NCBI GenBank assembly: GCA_037833965.1
Contig: AP031359.1
Span: 2,104,001 to 2,168,000, forward strand
Length of the DNA: 64,000 nt
Direction: 5' to 3'
DNA from: Marchantia polymorpha subsp. ruderalis
Lineage: Eukaryota > Streptophyta > Marchantiopsida > Marchantiales > Marchantiaceae
The position numbers were made by a program, and so were the translations under genes. Every line of letters begins with the position of its first letter. Within the stretch, counting starts at the first letter, position 1. Below, piece by piece: positions 32,674-44,448 of the stretch. The notes below the pieces were generated by a model. That model saw only the letters and a program-made list of their open reading frames with translations. It was not told the origin of the DNA and ran no database searches.

Positions 32674-32920
32674 GCGAGCGGGAGGGGGGAGGAAGTGAGC
32701 GAGGCGCGGGAGGCAGGAAGGGAAGACCTGAGCCAGGCGTGCAAGCCTCCGCTCGCCCAGACCCAGGGGCAGGGATCAGCTAACTCCCCCAAAGCGGGAG
32801 GCAGGGATCGCGTTCCCCCCCAAAGTGGGGGAGGGGAGCGGGAGGGAGGGAGGAAGTGAGCGAGGGGCGGAAGCCTGCGCTCGCCTAGACCTTGGGGCAG
32901 GTGCAGGGATCAGCTAACTC
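32674..32920. repeat. Purine-rich imperfect duplication in the SIN3 upstream region
   Basis: Two related copies, 32674-32786 and 32837-32920, share gcgggaggg-aggaagtgagcgagg and cagggatcagctaactc. The + strand is strongly G/A-rich, so GAGA-type protein binding is conceivable. It probably lies in or near the SIN3 promoter. No TATA box was assigned. Confidence 0.55.
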
Positions 32921-33014
32921 ATTCGGAAGACGTAGCACAGACGACCTGGCACCTTAACCAGCCGGGCCCAAGGTTAAGGTTAAGGATTGACGACCATGTT
33001 AAGAATGTTAAGGT

Positions 33015-33340
33015 TTCTTTTATGATTATAAATCATCATGAATAGAAACACTAACAGTTAGAAATTAGCAATCAGGTTAGAACTGAGTACTTTTGATATT
33101 TTTTAACTTTAAAAAAAAATGATAGTCATGCAATAAATTTGCATCTTTTTCAATAGACTTGGCTATAGAATTCTGCAAGAATTGAGCCCAAGTTATGAAC
33201 TTTGAAGTTAGAAAACTCGAAACTAGAAAAACATTTGAGAGCGCCACGTGTTCAGTATTCTTGCACTAATGGCATAAGTGCTGTAATCTCAGGTCTTACG
33301 CGTATAAATACTGCAGCTGCACCTCCCCTCTCGTCCCTTC
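33015..33340 (+). repeat. S repeat, copy S4
   Basis: It shares tagaaattagcaatcaggt, gcaataaatttgcatcttttt and gagagcgccacgtgttcagta with S1, S2 and S5. Near its right end lies cgtataaatactgcagctgc (about 33300-33319), which contains TATAAATA, a good TATA-box match. The S2 copy has the same place as gtgtaaatactgc. No gene follows directly. Confidence 0.65.
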
Positions 33341-33348
33341 GGGGACAT

Positions 33349-33380
33349 CCGATCAGCGGCCGTTGGTAGCCGCTGATCGG
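33349..33380. repeat. Perfect 12-bp-arm hairpin
   Basis: Arms CCGATCAGCGGC and GCCGCTGATCGG are separated by 8 bases. It lies just past the right end of S4. Confidence 0.85.
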
Positions 33381-33603
33381 CAGAGCGCAAGGGGCCAGTG
33401 AGTGGCGCGTCCTCTTGCGCCCTTGGCAGGAACTTGGAAATAAAAAAATAAAACATAAATTCATAATTCACCATCCCTCGGTTCTTGACTAACTGCGGAC
33501 TGACCCCGCAGTTTATATCGTCAGTCGTCAATCACAGTCCCTTGATTTTTGACTGACTGTCAGTCGTAAGTCGAGTTCATGTCTTTCCTCAGTGACCTTT
33601 CCT

Positions 33604-33634
33604 TACGTTGGGTGGGGCTAACAGCCCCACCCAA
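33604..33634. repeat. Perfect 14-bp-arm hairpin with AAC loop
   Basis: Arms CGTTGGGTGGGGCT and AGCCCCACCCAACG are separated by AAC. There is no following T-run, so it is not terminator-like. Confidence 0.9.
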
Positions 33635-33656
33635 CGACACTGCTAATGAATAGCGA

Positions 33657-33683
33657 GACTGCTCGGCTAACGGCCGAGCAGTC
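33657..33683. repeat. Perfect 11-bp-arm hairpin
   Basis: Arms GACTGCTCGGC and GCCGAGCAGTC are separated by TAACG. It shares the GGCTAAC apex with the hairpin at 33604-33634. Confidence 0.9.
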
Positions 33684-33744
33684 ATGTCACAAAGTCATTT
33701 GCTCATGTGTTCGCACTCTCAGATGCGCTTCTTCCCCGTTACAT

Positions 33745-34236
33745 GCTCGTGAATGCCAAAGCGGCGATAGTTGTCCGCATTCCATGGGGGTGATTTGATT
33801 GAGAGTAGCACTCTTCGGTCGGTCTGGTCCGTTAGTGCACTCTAGCTGGTGCGCTACAAGGGTTTGCTTGTGAATGCCTAAGAGATGGTAGTCGCCTGCG
33901 TTTTGCGGCGAGTTTTTGGGATTTGAATGAGAGAATCTCCCTTCGGCCAGTCTGGTCTGTTCGTGCACTTTAGCTGGTGCGCTTGAGGACCTTGCTCGTT
34001 AATCCCCAAAGAGGCGGTAGTCGTCTGGTTCCGCAGTGAGGTTTGGGAATTTAATTGAGAGAAGCTCCCTTTGGCCGGTCTGATCTCTTTGTCCACTCCA
34101 GCTGATGCGCTTGAGGGGTTTGCTCGTGAATGCCAAAGTGACGGTAGTCGTCTGCATTCTGCGGCGAGGTTTGAGGACTTTAATGAGACTAGCTCACTTT
34201 GGCCGGTCTGGTTTGTTCGTGCGCTCCAGCTGGTGC
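33745..34236 (+). repeat. Four-unit ~125-bp minisatellite joined to S5
   Basis: Units start at 33745, 33866, 33994 and 34122 with gctYgtgaatgcc (121, 128 and 128 bp, then a last unit of about 115 bp). Each contains cggtagtcgtctg-like, gcggcgaggttt-like, ggccggtctggt and ccagctggtgcgct. The array runs directly into the ggaggcatacc start of S5, taking the place that the KRI1 exon holds beside S1 and S3. Confidence 0.85.
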
Positions 34237-34695
34237 GCTGGAGGAGGCATACCATCCCTGATGTGATCGAATCACGGCGCATTTTGTTTTCTTCTCCTAT
34301 GATAATCACATGCATGAGATATAAAGGAAAAAAAAATCATATAAAAATAAAAATAAATGAATGAAATGAATAAATACAAAGATAATAAATGAACAAAATT
34401 AAATTGAAATTAAATAATAAATAAATAGATAAATATGACTCTGACTTTGAGCAATTTAGAAAGAAGCAATCAGGTTAGAATTTATTATTTATTATTCATT
34501 ATTTTCCATTTAAAAATGAGCTTCCTGCAATAAATTTGCATCTTTTTGAATAGACTTGCCTATAGAATTCTGCAAGAAATGAGCCCAAAATAATATGGAG
34601 TTATAAAAATTTGAAACTAGAAAAAAATTTGAGAGCGCCATGTGTTCAGTATTCTCGCTAAATAGCATAAGTATTGTAATCTCAGGTCTTAGAAA
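34233..34695 (+). repeat. S repeat, copy S5 (most complete)
   Basis: It runs from ggaggcataccatccctgatg through the AT-rich middle to gtaatctcaggtcttag. It holds both the left block shared with S1/S3 and the right block shared with S2/S4, so it best shows the full unit of about 460 bp. Confidence 0.7.
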
Positions 34696-34702
34696 CTCTC
34701 TT

Positions 34703-34731
34703 AGAAACTAGTGTGGATCACACTAGTTTCT
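34703..34731. repeat. Perfect 13-bp-arm hairpin at the end of S5
   Basis: Arms AGAAACTAGTGTG and CACACTAGTTTCT are separated by GAT. It lies directly after the S5 right block, much as the 33349 hairpin follows S4. The bases that follow do not give a clear Helitron CTRR end. Confidence 0.85.
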
Positions 34732-37240
34732 CAGAGTAAATGCTTAGGCCGAAAGCACGAATTTATGTGTCTCTCACTTATTAACAAGATGTTAAGAATT
34801 GTACCAATTTCGGTCTGATTAGATGAAAATTAGAGTGGGTGCGAATTAGAATATATATTGAAATAAAATTTGCACAAAACCTAGATGATTTCTTAACTAA
34901 CTTGAGTTGAATGATACATATTAATTTAATGTTCATGCTTTGATTTCTAGTTTGTCCTACTCAGGCTGTGATATTTGAGAGTTCCATGGTATCAAACCAA
35001 AATAAATGGCCGAGATTTTCAATTAAGTCAGTAATATTGTAAGATTTTTCCCTCCGATTCCCGATTCCCTAAAACGGCTATGAACAACAACTTTTTCTAT
35101 CCATCTGTGAAATTCACACTTATTAACAATGTAATATAATAACCATCATGATTGTAGTAATCTTGAGAATCTAAGTATGAGGCCTGATTGCGATATGCTT
35201 CCACTGACGGCTTGTAATCATTCGTTGTCCTTCTGAAAAAAAATCATATCTAGATACTCACATGACTATTCTAGCACCGTTGTCTTCTTATTTTAATCTA
35301 CAAATCCATTCTGCTACAAAGTCACTCATGACTGTTAGTACAGGGATCGAATATCTGCACCACTCTTCCCAACAATAGCGCAAACTACATTTGTAACTGA
35401 CTGAGATTTGAAGTGACTTAAACGGTGTTCCGAAACACATTGTTTACTAGATTTGCAATAGTATTAGCTAGTTTTTCGCTGAATACCTGTGTGGTTAATT
35501 AGCTGAGTGTTAGTGTTGGAAAGTACTGCAAGTAGCCAAACTGACGTTCTCTGCCTAGATGTAAGATCCCCATGCAAATTGAACGCAAGTCGAAAGGGCA
35601 GCTTGCAGTTTATTTCAGAGTATATTCGGTCCCCCTTAACAACTGTCGGCAGTGAGCACTTCAAACTACAGACTTGGAACAAATTACCGTTAAAGCCAGG
35701 ACTAAAGGAAGAAACTAAACGGGAGAAACAAACTTCGTGATAAACATGAACACATCGTTAATGATGGAAATCACCTTTCGTTTCGGCTTGTTCGATCAGA
35801 TCACATAATGCCCAATATTTGGAACCTGATCTATGCAATCAGTCAGAAACTGCAAGACATTAGATTTCCAGAATCATATATGGAGTATCTACTGCTTTTA
35901 TATCAAGTCGTATGTGTGTTCATAATAATCTATGTATAAAATTGTTCATTTATTTATTTATACGAATCAGCGTTTGGCGACTGCGACGAGATGAAAAACC
36001 AACATTAAGGCGAAGGTAATCCAGAGTGTGCATGCCCAAAACTATCAGAAAGGATGCAGAAATAGCCGACGTGTTCAACTCGTCAAAGAAAACTCTACTT
36101 GCAGATGAAAGCACAGAAGAGAATGCCGAACTCAAGCTCGATAACACTTGAATGCTCGAGAGACGAACATCTCACTCTGCTCGTCTCTTCAGGCCGAGAA
36201 TTTCTACAAAGATTTGAACCTTGCGTTGCATCATGTTGTACAAGTTAATCATTTTGAAGAGTGGCTCGAGTAAGGCGCCGAGGAGTTTAAGGAAAAACTC
36301 GATGGCAAAACTTGTCGCTAGTCCATGCCAGCCAAAAACTTGTCGTTAAGCTGCCACATCTGATCCGCAAATTTTCCAGTTCCAGGACCGAAACAGAATT
36401 GCAGAAAAACTTCCTGAGTGAGCAATTTGCAAATCACGCTTTAATCCGGTATTGGCCTCTCTCGAACTCTGAACTGCGACTCCTCTACAAAATCAATCTG
36501 TCTTTAAAATTCCAAAATCCCTTTGACAATCAAAGAGTCTCCATGAATGCAATTGCTTTCTGCTTGCCCTTGAATGATTAGCTTCTTGGTATATCTCCAC
36601 TTGGATACTTTATTAGTGAAAATGGGACCTGTGCCAACTTTGCCTGAAGGCTTCTCGCCTTTACAATAAGTGTGGTTTTCTTGGTGATTCAGGAAATGAA
36701 GGACGATCCTTTCGTAACAAGCATCTCACTGTACACCTCCGCACTTGAAATAGTATATGAGGGCATTTCGCTGCCCCTTGTGAAGCTCATGACCAGAAAT
36801 TTGTCCCAACCTCTCAGCTGCACCAACCAGAGGGACTGCGTGGGGTCCGGGTGGAAAATAGATTTCAAGCATTGCTGGCCTAAGAACTGACTTCAACCGC
36901 AAGCAAACTTGCTCAAATTTTGAGACAATAGATGCCGCTACTATAACAATGAAGCCATTACGAACTCACATTCATACAGTAGGGTCGTAAAGCAACGGGC
37001 ATTCATAGTGATTTACTAAACTAGGATATCCTATCTTGAGTGCCTCATATTCTTCTTTCAGGCACTGGCTTCCAGGTGTACTCGGCTATCTTGTGGTAAA
37101 TAAAACTCAAGTCTTCCTCTGTCTTAATGCTACATGCATGTTCAAAATGACGGTTCTTATACTCCCAGATACCTTCTTCAAGTCTTGCAATGCATGAGAA
37201 GTTTCCACTTTAGCTATCACTATCGCGCTAACGTCCACAA
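34732..37240. other. Host-island sequence, no gene assigned
   Basis: AT-rich, low-copy DNA. Around 36000-36600 both strands show short stretches with protein-like composition, for example a minus-strand 65-codon frame at 35950-36147 with a hydrophobic SASFLIVLGMHTL stretch, and a plus-strand AENFYKDLNLALHHV segment after an acceptor-like ctcttcag. None could be chained into a gene or named. They may be decayed exons. Confidence 0.4.
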
Positions 37241-38080
37241 ACCATCTAAGAGTTGTCGGTCCACGTAACCTTTAGTCTACATTGAGCATACCGTTAAAAG
37301 CACTCTCAAATTCTTCACGGTGCGGTGAGCTCCAATAGCTTAGCGGTGCAGTGAGCTTCAATTTAGTAGGCAATAATGCAAGCTCACGGTACAGTCTTAA
37401 ACAGCAGAAGAGTAATTTCTCAAGATGGGATATGCTAGAGGAAATGAATCCGGCCCAGTTGATGTTTCAAACATATTGAATCCCAATCCTCGAAAAACCA
37501 TCTGAGTTGTTAGTCCACGGTAACCTTTAGTCTCCGTTCAGCATACCATTAAAAGCAATTTCGTATTCTTCACGCTGCGGTGAGCTCCAATAGCTTAGCG
37601 GTGCGGTGAGCTCCAATTTAGTAGGCAATGGAGCAAGCTAACGGGACAATCTTAAACACCAGAAGCGTAATTTCTCAAGATGGGATATGCTGGAGGAAAT
37701 GAATCCGTGCCCAGTTGATGGTTCAAACATACTGAATTCCAATCCTGAAAAAACCATCTCAAAGCTGTTGGTCCACGGTAACCTTTAGTCTCCATTGAGC
37801 ATACCATTAAAAGCACTCTCGTATTCTTCACGCTGCGGTGAGCTCCAATAGCTTAGCGGTGCAGTGAGTTCTAATTTAGTAGGCAATAGAGCAAGCTAAC
37901 GGGACAGTCTTAAACAGCAAAAGTGTAATTTCTCAAGATGGGATATGCTGGAGGAAATGAATCCGTGCCCAGTTGACGTTTCAAACATTCTAAATCCCAA
38001 TCCTAAAAAAACCATCTCAGAGATGTTGGTCCACGGTAACCTTTAGTCTCCATTGAGCATACCATTAAAAGCACTCTCGT
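37241..38080 (+). repeat. R2: ~256-bp satellite array, about 3.3 units
   Basis: Units start at 37241, 37498, 37753 and 38011 with accatct (257, 255 and 258 bp, then a partial unit of 70 bp). They share gtaacctttagtctc, gagcataccattaaaagcact and gagctccaatttagtaggcaat. It is the same monomer as R1 in opposite orientation. The last unit stops at gcactCTCGT, where E8 begins. Confidence 0.9.
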
Positions 38081-40251
38081 TGTGGTAGCGCAGTTTTTGT
38101 TTTTGTTTCTCGGAATTAAAACATTTTTGAATAGTAAGTACCGCGGTAGTAGCAGTAGATAATAATCGGTACGCAAAAAGAAAGTAAAAAGGGAATCTTG
38201 GGGTCTAGGGGAATCAAAGGCAGTCTAGGGATTTGGGTCACAGTCGGGTGTCTTGGGCGGAACGGGCGGTTCAAGCTACAGGGCCCGCTTCAAGCGCCTT
38301 CGGCGGTAAGGTCTTTGGCGGAGGAGTCTTCGGCCGTTGCGCCTTCGGCGCAAGTAGAAGGAAGTTCCTTTGGCTCAAGCTCCTCGGCAAAGACTCTACC
38401 GCGGAAGACGTACGAAGCATTAAGGAAGCATTACGAAACTCCTTCTTTGGTGGAAGTGACCTCGTTGCTAGACTTCGCCTTCGGCTGTAGACTCCTTCGG
38501 TGCAAGCACCTTCGGCATTAGCGCCTTTGTCGGTAGCGCCGCCTTTGTCGTTAGGGTTTGCCTTCGGCAGAAGGCTGTGCCTCTGTCTCTAGGATGCTCC
38601 TTCGGTTCAAGCATGCGCCTTCGGCGGAACGAGAGAAGAAAAAAAAAACGGCTGAAGTGAGTGCCTTCGTCGCTAGCACCTTTGGCGGTACGCGGACGGA
38701 GAGCTACGCCGGTAGAATTCCGCGGGATTATGTCCAATGTACAAGTGTGGAAGTCCGCGCAACGGCGGAGCGTGAATTCGGGCGTGCGAATCAGACCGTT
38801 ACGCCTCATCGCCGGCACAGCATTCAAGCGGGTCGCTGCCAAGACCAAAGGTCAAATTTGAAAGTTCTTGATGTGCAGAGGGAGAAGCTCTTACGCATTT
38901 CCGATTTCGCACTCACTCGAACTCGCGACGTGCAGTAGCAGCAGGAGCACGCAGAGATTGTAAAGAATTCGATGGCCAAGTCTATTCCGTTGCGGATGGT
39001 GCCACTACGAGTGTAGCAAGTCGGATTGCGGGCATTTGAAGACGAGCTGACAGCGGTGAAGCTCAATTTCATTTTGTGGGGATGGAATTGGGTGTGCGCG
39101 GCGATGGTCTGGGAGTGGATGCGTGAGAAGGACTAGCCTCCGCAAGGTTATCGACCGCACCCGGAGAGATGGCAAGTGAGTGATTGGGAGCAGGTCTTAG
39201 GAAGATGTGCGAGAGAGGAATGTGACCTCCTGTTTGAGTGGGAGAGTGTGCATCTCTCAAAGGAAGAAAGATTTCCTGCGGCGCCCTTTTCAAGAATTGC
39301 AAGTCGAGCAAGAACGGGTACATGATCTGTGACTATGTTGATCGCAAGCGGAGGAATGTCGCTGTAGCACTCCTCCAGATTTTGCAGCCGCACAAGACTA
39401 CCTACATGACATCTTGGTAGGTAGGATTTGTGGAGTTGGCGTTGGGGGTACTCATATTCATTGGGCTCGCATTTTGTGGAGGGCCACGTGGCAGCATGCA
39501 AGAGAGGAGAAGGGAGGGTCGATCAATCACCTGTTCCCTTTCTTGATAAAATTTTATTGGTCGATGGGGTGTCTGACTGCAGAGGAGAAGATACAATTTC
39601 CCTCGCTATCGCGGGCGAATTCGGGAAGGCTTGTGAGGGATGTCGAGGTTGATATAGACCCCAACGAAGTGCCCGCCATCACACCACCAGCCCGACTGAG
39701 AGCGGAGGAAGAACCGAGGGGAGCGCGAGCATCCTGGAAGCGAAAATGGGATGGAGATGCAGGACTGAGTCGGTGAGAATTGCTCGCTGTCCCAGTCAGG
39801 CATCGGGCGAACAACGAGCAAGCCCGATCAAAGCAGAAGGCTCTCAAGCTGATTTTGCCAGCGGACAGCAGCGCGGACACGGGCCGAGCTGCAATTGCGA
39901 GGAACTCACCTTCCTCCGAGGAGGATGTGAGTGTATAGGTTATTGGGAGGTCGACAGACTTCCCTACGCCGAAGGCACGAGTGCCTTTGGAGGAAGCACT
40001 TAGGCCTTCGGGCCACAAAGGAAGGCGTGCGGCAACGGCCAAAACGCATACGCAGGAAAGATGCTTGCTTTTCGAGCAAGTACCGTTTGATGACTCGCCT
40101 TCGGAGCTAGGGCCTTCGGCTCAAGGACCTTCGGCCCAAGCGCCTTCGGCTTAGGCGCCTTTGACGCAGAAGCAGTTCAGGGAGATGCCTTTGGCAGAGA
40201 CGTCTTCGGCGCTGAAACCTCTAGAGCACATTCCTACGGGCGAAGGCAAGA

Positions 40252-43200
40252 TGTGATAACCTAGTTTTTGTTTTTGTCGGAATTAAAACATTTTTGAAAA
40301 ATAAGTATCGCGGTAGTTGCTGTAAATAGTAATCGGTACGCGAAAACAGAGTAAAAAAGGAGAATCGCGGGTCTAGGAGAATCTAGGAGTTCGGGGGCTT
40401 AGGTCGCAATCAGGCACCTTGGACGGAACGGACGGTTCATGCTGAGGGAAGCGCCTTTGGCAAAAGCTTCCTTGTTGAGGCTTCTTCGGATGAAGCGCCT
40501 TCGGCGCAAGCAAAAGCAAGCGCCTTTGGCTCTGATCCGTGCAGAGGAGCTTTCGCTGAAGACGTACAAAGCATGTGACACGGATGGCCGCGTCAAGGGA
40601 AAACGACCTCGTCACTAGACAAACACCTTCGGTGGTACACCTTCGGCGATAGATTCCTTCGCCCCAGCGCTGTCTTCGTCGTTAGGGTTCACCTTCGGCG
40701 GAAGGCAATGCCTTTGCCTCTAGGATGCTCCTTTGGTGAAAGGATGCGCCTTCGGCGGAAGAAGAAAGGACAAAGAAAACGGTGGAAGCCTGTACCTTCG
40801 CCGCGAGTGCCTTCGGAGGTACGCAGACGGAGAACGGCATCAGCGAAAATCGGCGGGATCAAGATTGAATGTACAAGTGTGAAAGTCCGCGCAACGGCAG
40901 AGCGTGAATTCGCGCGTGTGAATCGGACCATTACGCATCCCCACCGGCATAGCATTCAAGCGGGCCGCTTCTAGCCCAATTGTCGAACGATTAGAAATCT
41001 TGATCACCGAAGGAAGAGACTTACTCTCGCATTTTCAATTTTGCACTCGCTTGAGTTCGCGACGCGCAGCAGGAGAATTCGCAAAGAGCTTGCGGAGAGT
41101 TTGTCAAGAGTGCGTTGCGCAGAGAGTTGCAGAGAAGGTTTGTAGAGAGTGCGTAGCAGCAGGATCAGGAGCTCGCAAAGATTTTCACAAATTCAATGGC
41201 CAAGTCGATTCAGCTACGGATGGTCCCACTGCGAGTGCCGTAGGTCGGATTGCGAGCGTTTCAAGATGAGCTGATGGAAGTGAGGCTCAATTTTCTTCTG
41301 TGGGGATGGAATTGGGTGTGCCCGGCGATGATCTGGGAGTGGCTGCGAGAGAGGAACTAGACTCCGCGAGGTTATCAACCGCACCTGATGAGATGGCAAG
41401 TGAGCGATTGGGAGCAGGTCTTGGGAAGATGCACGGGAGAGGAAGGCGACCTCCTATTCGAGTGTGAGAGTGTGCAGGTCACGAAGGAAGAAGAAATTTC
41501 CTTCGGTGCATTTTTCAAGATTTGCAAGTCGAGCAAGAACAGGTACAAGACCCGTGACTACAAAGACCGCAAGAATGTCGCGGTAGCACTCCTCCAGATT
41601 TTATAGCCGCACACGACCACCTACATGACATCTTGGCAGGTGGGATTCGTGGAGCTGGCGTTGGCAGGAACTCCGATTCATTGGGCTCGGATTTTGTGCA
41701 AGGCCACGCAACAACACGCGCAAGAGGAGAAGGGGAGGTCGATCAATCACCTCTTCCCCTTCTTGAGCAATTTTTATCGGTCGATGGAGTGTCTGATAGC
41801 AACGGAGCGGGTACAACTTCCCTTGCTGTCGCGAGCAAATCCGGGCAGGTATGTAAAGGATGTCGAGGTTGACACCGACCCCGACGAAGCGCCCGCTAGC
41901 ACACCACCAGCTCGACCGAGAGCGGATGACGAACCGAGAGGAGCGCGAGCACCCCGGAAGCGCAAGTGGGATGGAGAGGCAGACCGGAGCCAGCGGGAAG
42001 TGCCCACTGCTCCAGTCAGGCGTCGTGCAAACAACAAGCCCGCAAGCCGACCGAAGCAGAAGGCACGCAAGCTAGTTCTGCCAGCAGATAGCAGCGCGGA
42101 CAGAGGGCGAGCCGCGGTTACGAAAGACTCACCATCCTCGGAGGAGGATGTGAGTGCAGAAGTTCTTGGGAGGTGAGGTGACCTCCCTACACCGAAGGCA
42201 CGAGTGCCTTTGGAGGAAGCACGTAGGCCTTCAGGCCACAGAGGACAGCATGCGGCAACGGCCAACATGCCTGCGATGGAGAGGTGCTTGCCTTCCGAGC
42301 AAGTACCATTTGATGACTCGCCTTTGGGTCAAGAGCCTTCGGCGCAGGAGCGGTGTAGGAAGGAGCCTTCGGCTCAAGAGCCTTTGGCTCAACGGACTTT
42401 GGGTCAAGCGCCTTCGGCGTGGACGTCCCTGGAGCAAGTTGCGGCGGACGAAGGCATAGAGGGGGAGACACGTGTGCCTTCAGTGGTAGCAGTCCAGGCA
42501 AGTGCAGCAGGCCCATCGGGAGCAAGTTCTCCCACCCCTTTGGAAGTATTAGCGGGACATGGTGCGGAGGCCGCGGCAAAAGAAGCTGCGCGACCCACCT
42601 CGAGAGAATTGCCGAGGAATTCTGCGGCGACAGAGATCCTCGGGACCAAAGACGACACGCCTTCGGAGGAGGAGGAAGTGGAGTCCGTGTGAGGTACACC
42701 GACCGGGGTGCTCTGCGAACAAGTGGTACCACTACTCTGATACCTTGATCGCAAGGCGACCAAGTATGCGGATCCCCGCCATCGAGGATCCTACGTTGAG
42801 TTGGTCAGGAATCGGACTCGGATCAACGTAGCGACAAATCCCGAGTTGGAGGCCTTGGACCCGAAGTATCGGCAGTTGGAGGAGCAATACGATTTCCTGC
42901 AGGAACGGTTTACCGTTTCGCGGAAATTGCAAAAGCAAGCGCTTTAGCTGCGAGATGATGTAGCGGCCAATGCCTAGCGCAAAATTGAAGATCTGGGTGC
43001 GAGGATCGAGACGGAGCTCAATTCCGAGTGAGCTCAAAACGGTATTCAGGCAGAGGAGCTCGTGCGGCAAACGCGGGCATTGAAGAAGAGTGAGACGGCA
43101 CAGAAGACAGATGAGTAATTACAGGGTCGACTGCAATCGCAGTGCGACGAATTGAGAGCGCAGCGTGCGGAGCCGGAGTTACAGTTGGCGGAGTTGAAGG

Positions 43201-44448
43201 CCACAACCGGCGCGTGAAAAATCGCACGCAGGAGGAGTTACTGTCGTGAGTTGACCGGTGTCTTAGAGGTTTTACTCGCTAGAAGATTGCGGCGCAGGAG
43301 AGAATGACCTTGCGCAAAATGGAGATACGTGCGGCAGCTTTGATGTCTGGTGACAGTCAGAGTCGGCGGCGCGTGGCGAAGCGGTTGGAGTCATTTCTTT
43401 TGAGGTCGCGGTCACCATTGCGAACCTTGAGGAAGAGATGACCGCGGTGTTGCAGCGCCTCGGACTGCGTAGGAGAGTAGACGAGTGGACGGCTAGGGAG
43501 TGAGTGAGTAGTCGGACTTCGCATAGGAGGCATAGTCGATGAAGCGTAGAGTAAAGTGTTAGGTAATTAGGATCTTAGAGTGTATAAAGTAGTTCAAGGC
43601 GTTGGCCTTGGGGGATTTTCCAGTTTCGGAGAGGAGCTATAGCTTGTCGAAGTTACCGCATTTTGTAGCTGAAGGCCTTTGTCCGAATGTTCTGAGCTAG
43701 CGTAGTCTAGTCAAGATCTTCAAGTTTGGACTTACACCTTCAGACGATTTTTTCCTGTTTCTATTCCTTTAGGATTTTCCCCCCTTAATACCAAAGTGAA
43801 GTTTTGTTAACTTCAGAGTAAGCCTTGGTTGAATTCAGGTTGTGTGTGTTACGCTGCTTGAGGCGCCTTGAGGGCGGCCTCTGCAATATTTCTGGAAATG
43901 ACTAGTGCCTAAAAATTCAAACTCGTCAATAGAGTGTTAAGTTGTGACACTGGATCTTTCTCAGTTCAGATTTTTGTAGTCTCTGCGCGTTTTGTGAGTT
44001 GAGTGTGTTGTTCACTGCATGAGAGTGACTTCGGTTTGACAAAGGTACTGCATCCGAAGTAGGAAGTCCAACCCAAATGCTCTGCACTAGCAGTGGCTAG
44101 TGTTAGGGTTACAAATTCGGAGTTGGGTCACTACCTGCAGATCCTCTAAGTGTACTCTTGAGAAACTTTCCCCCTGAACCTTAAGTAGAGGTCCTAACCG
44201 ACCTCTGAGTTGTGCTTTTACAGTTTCATGTGTGTGTTGGGGTGAACTACGCTGCACTGTGCGTCCTCCAAGTGACCTCCGAGTTGAGCACTTACAGTAT
44301 TTTTGGGAGTGACAGTAGCTTGAGAATTCAAACTCCTCAATAGTCTGATAAAACGTGACACTTAGTACTCTATGTGTTGCCTTTGTCCTTGTGGGTTCGA
44401 CCCTTTGCTGTTATACTGCAATTTTAGCCTTTAATGGGTTATCACAAA
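40252..44448 (+). mobile_element. E9: 4.2-kb family element inside E8
   Basis: It starts TGTGATAACCTAG and ends ATGGGTTATCACA, length 4197 bp. Parts are a 5' region (40252-41195), a gene-like region (41196-43540) and a 3' region with TATAAAG at 43583. Flanks CAAGA and AAGGA do not give a clean target duplication. It is a fossil and one of the more decayed copies, with perhaps eight or more breaks. Confidence 0.7.
41196..43540 (+). pseudogene. Gene-like region of E9
   Basis: It has the same order as E6: MAKSIQLRMVPL start, Trp-rich domain with FLLWGWNWVCP, VSDWEQVLGRC, TRDYKDR, HLFPFLSNFYRSM, a basic APRKRKWDG block, SRPKQKARKLVLPA, the linker and the coiled coil. E8 and E10 share its variant wording (PRAD-DEPRGARAPRKRKW in E8-like copies). 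It is a fossil with many breaks. Confidence 0.5.

Noticed and set aside
33604-33683. Rho-independent terminators
   Set aside because: The hairpins lack T-runs and the sequence is nuclear plant DNA.
34703-34750. Helitron 3' end (hairpin followed by CTRR)
   Set aside because: A hairpin is present, but no convincing CTRR terminus follows at the expected distance, and no 5' TC end was found.
35950-36147. A small membrane-protein gene on the minus strand
   Set aside because: One hydrophobic stretch only; no start context, partner exons or recognisable family could be supported.
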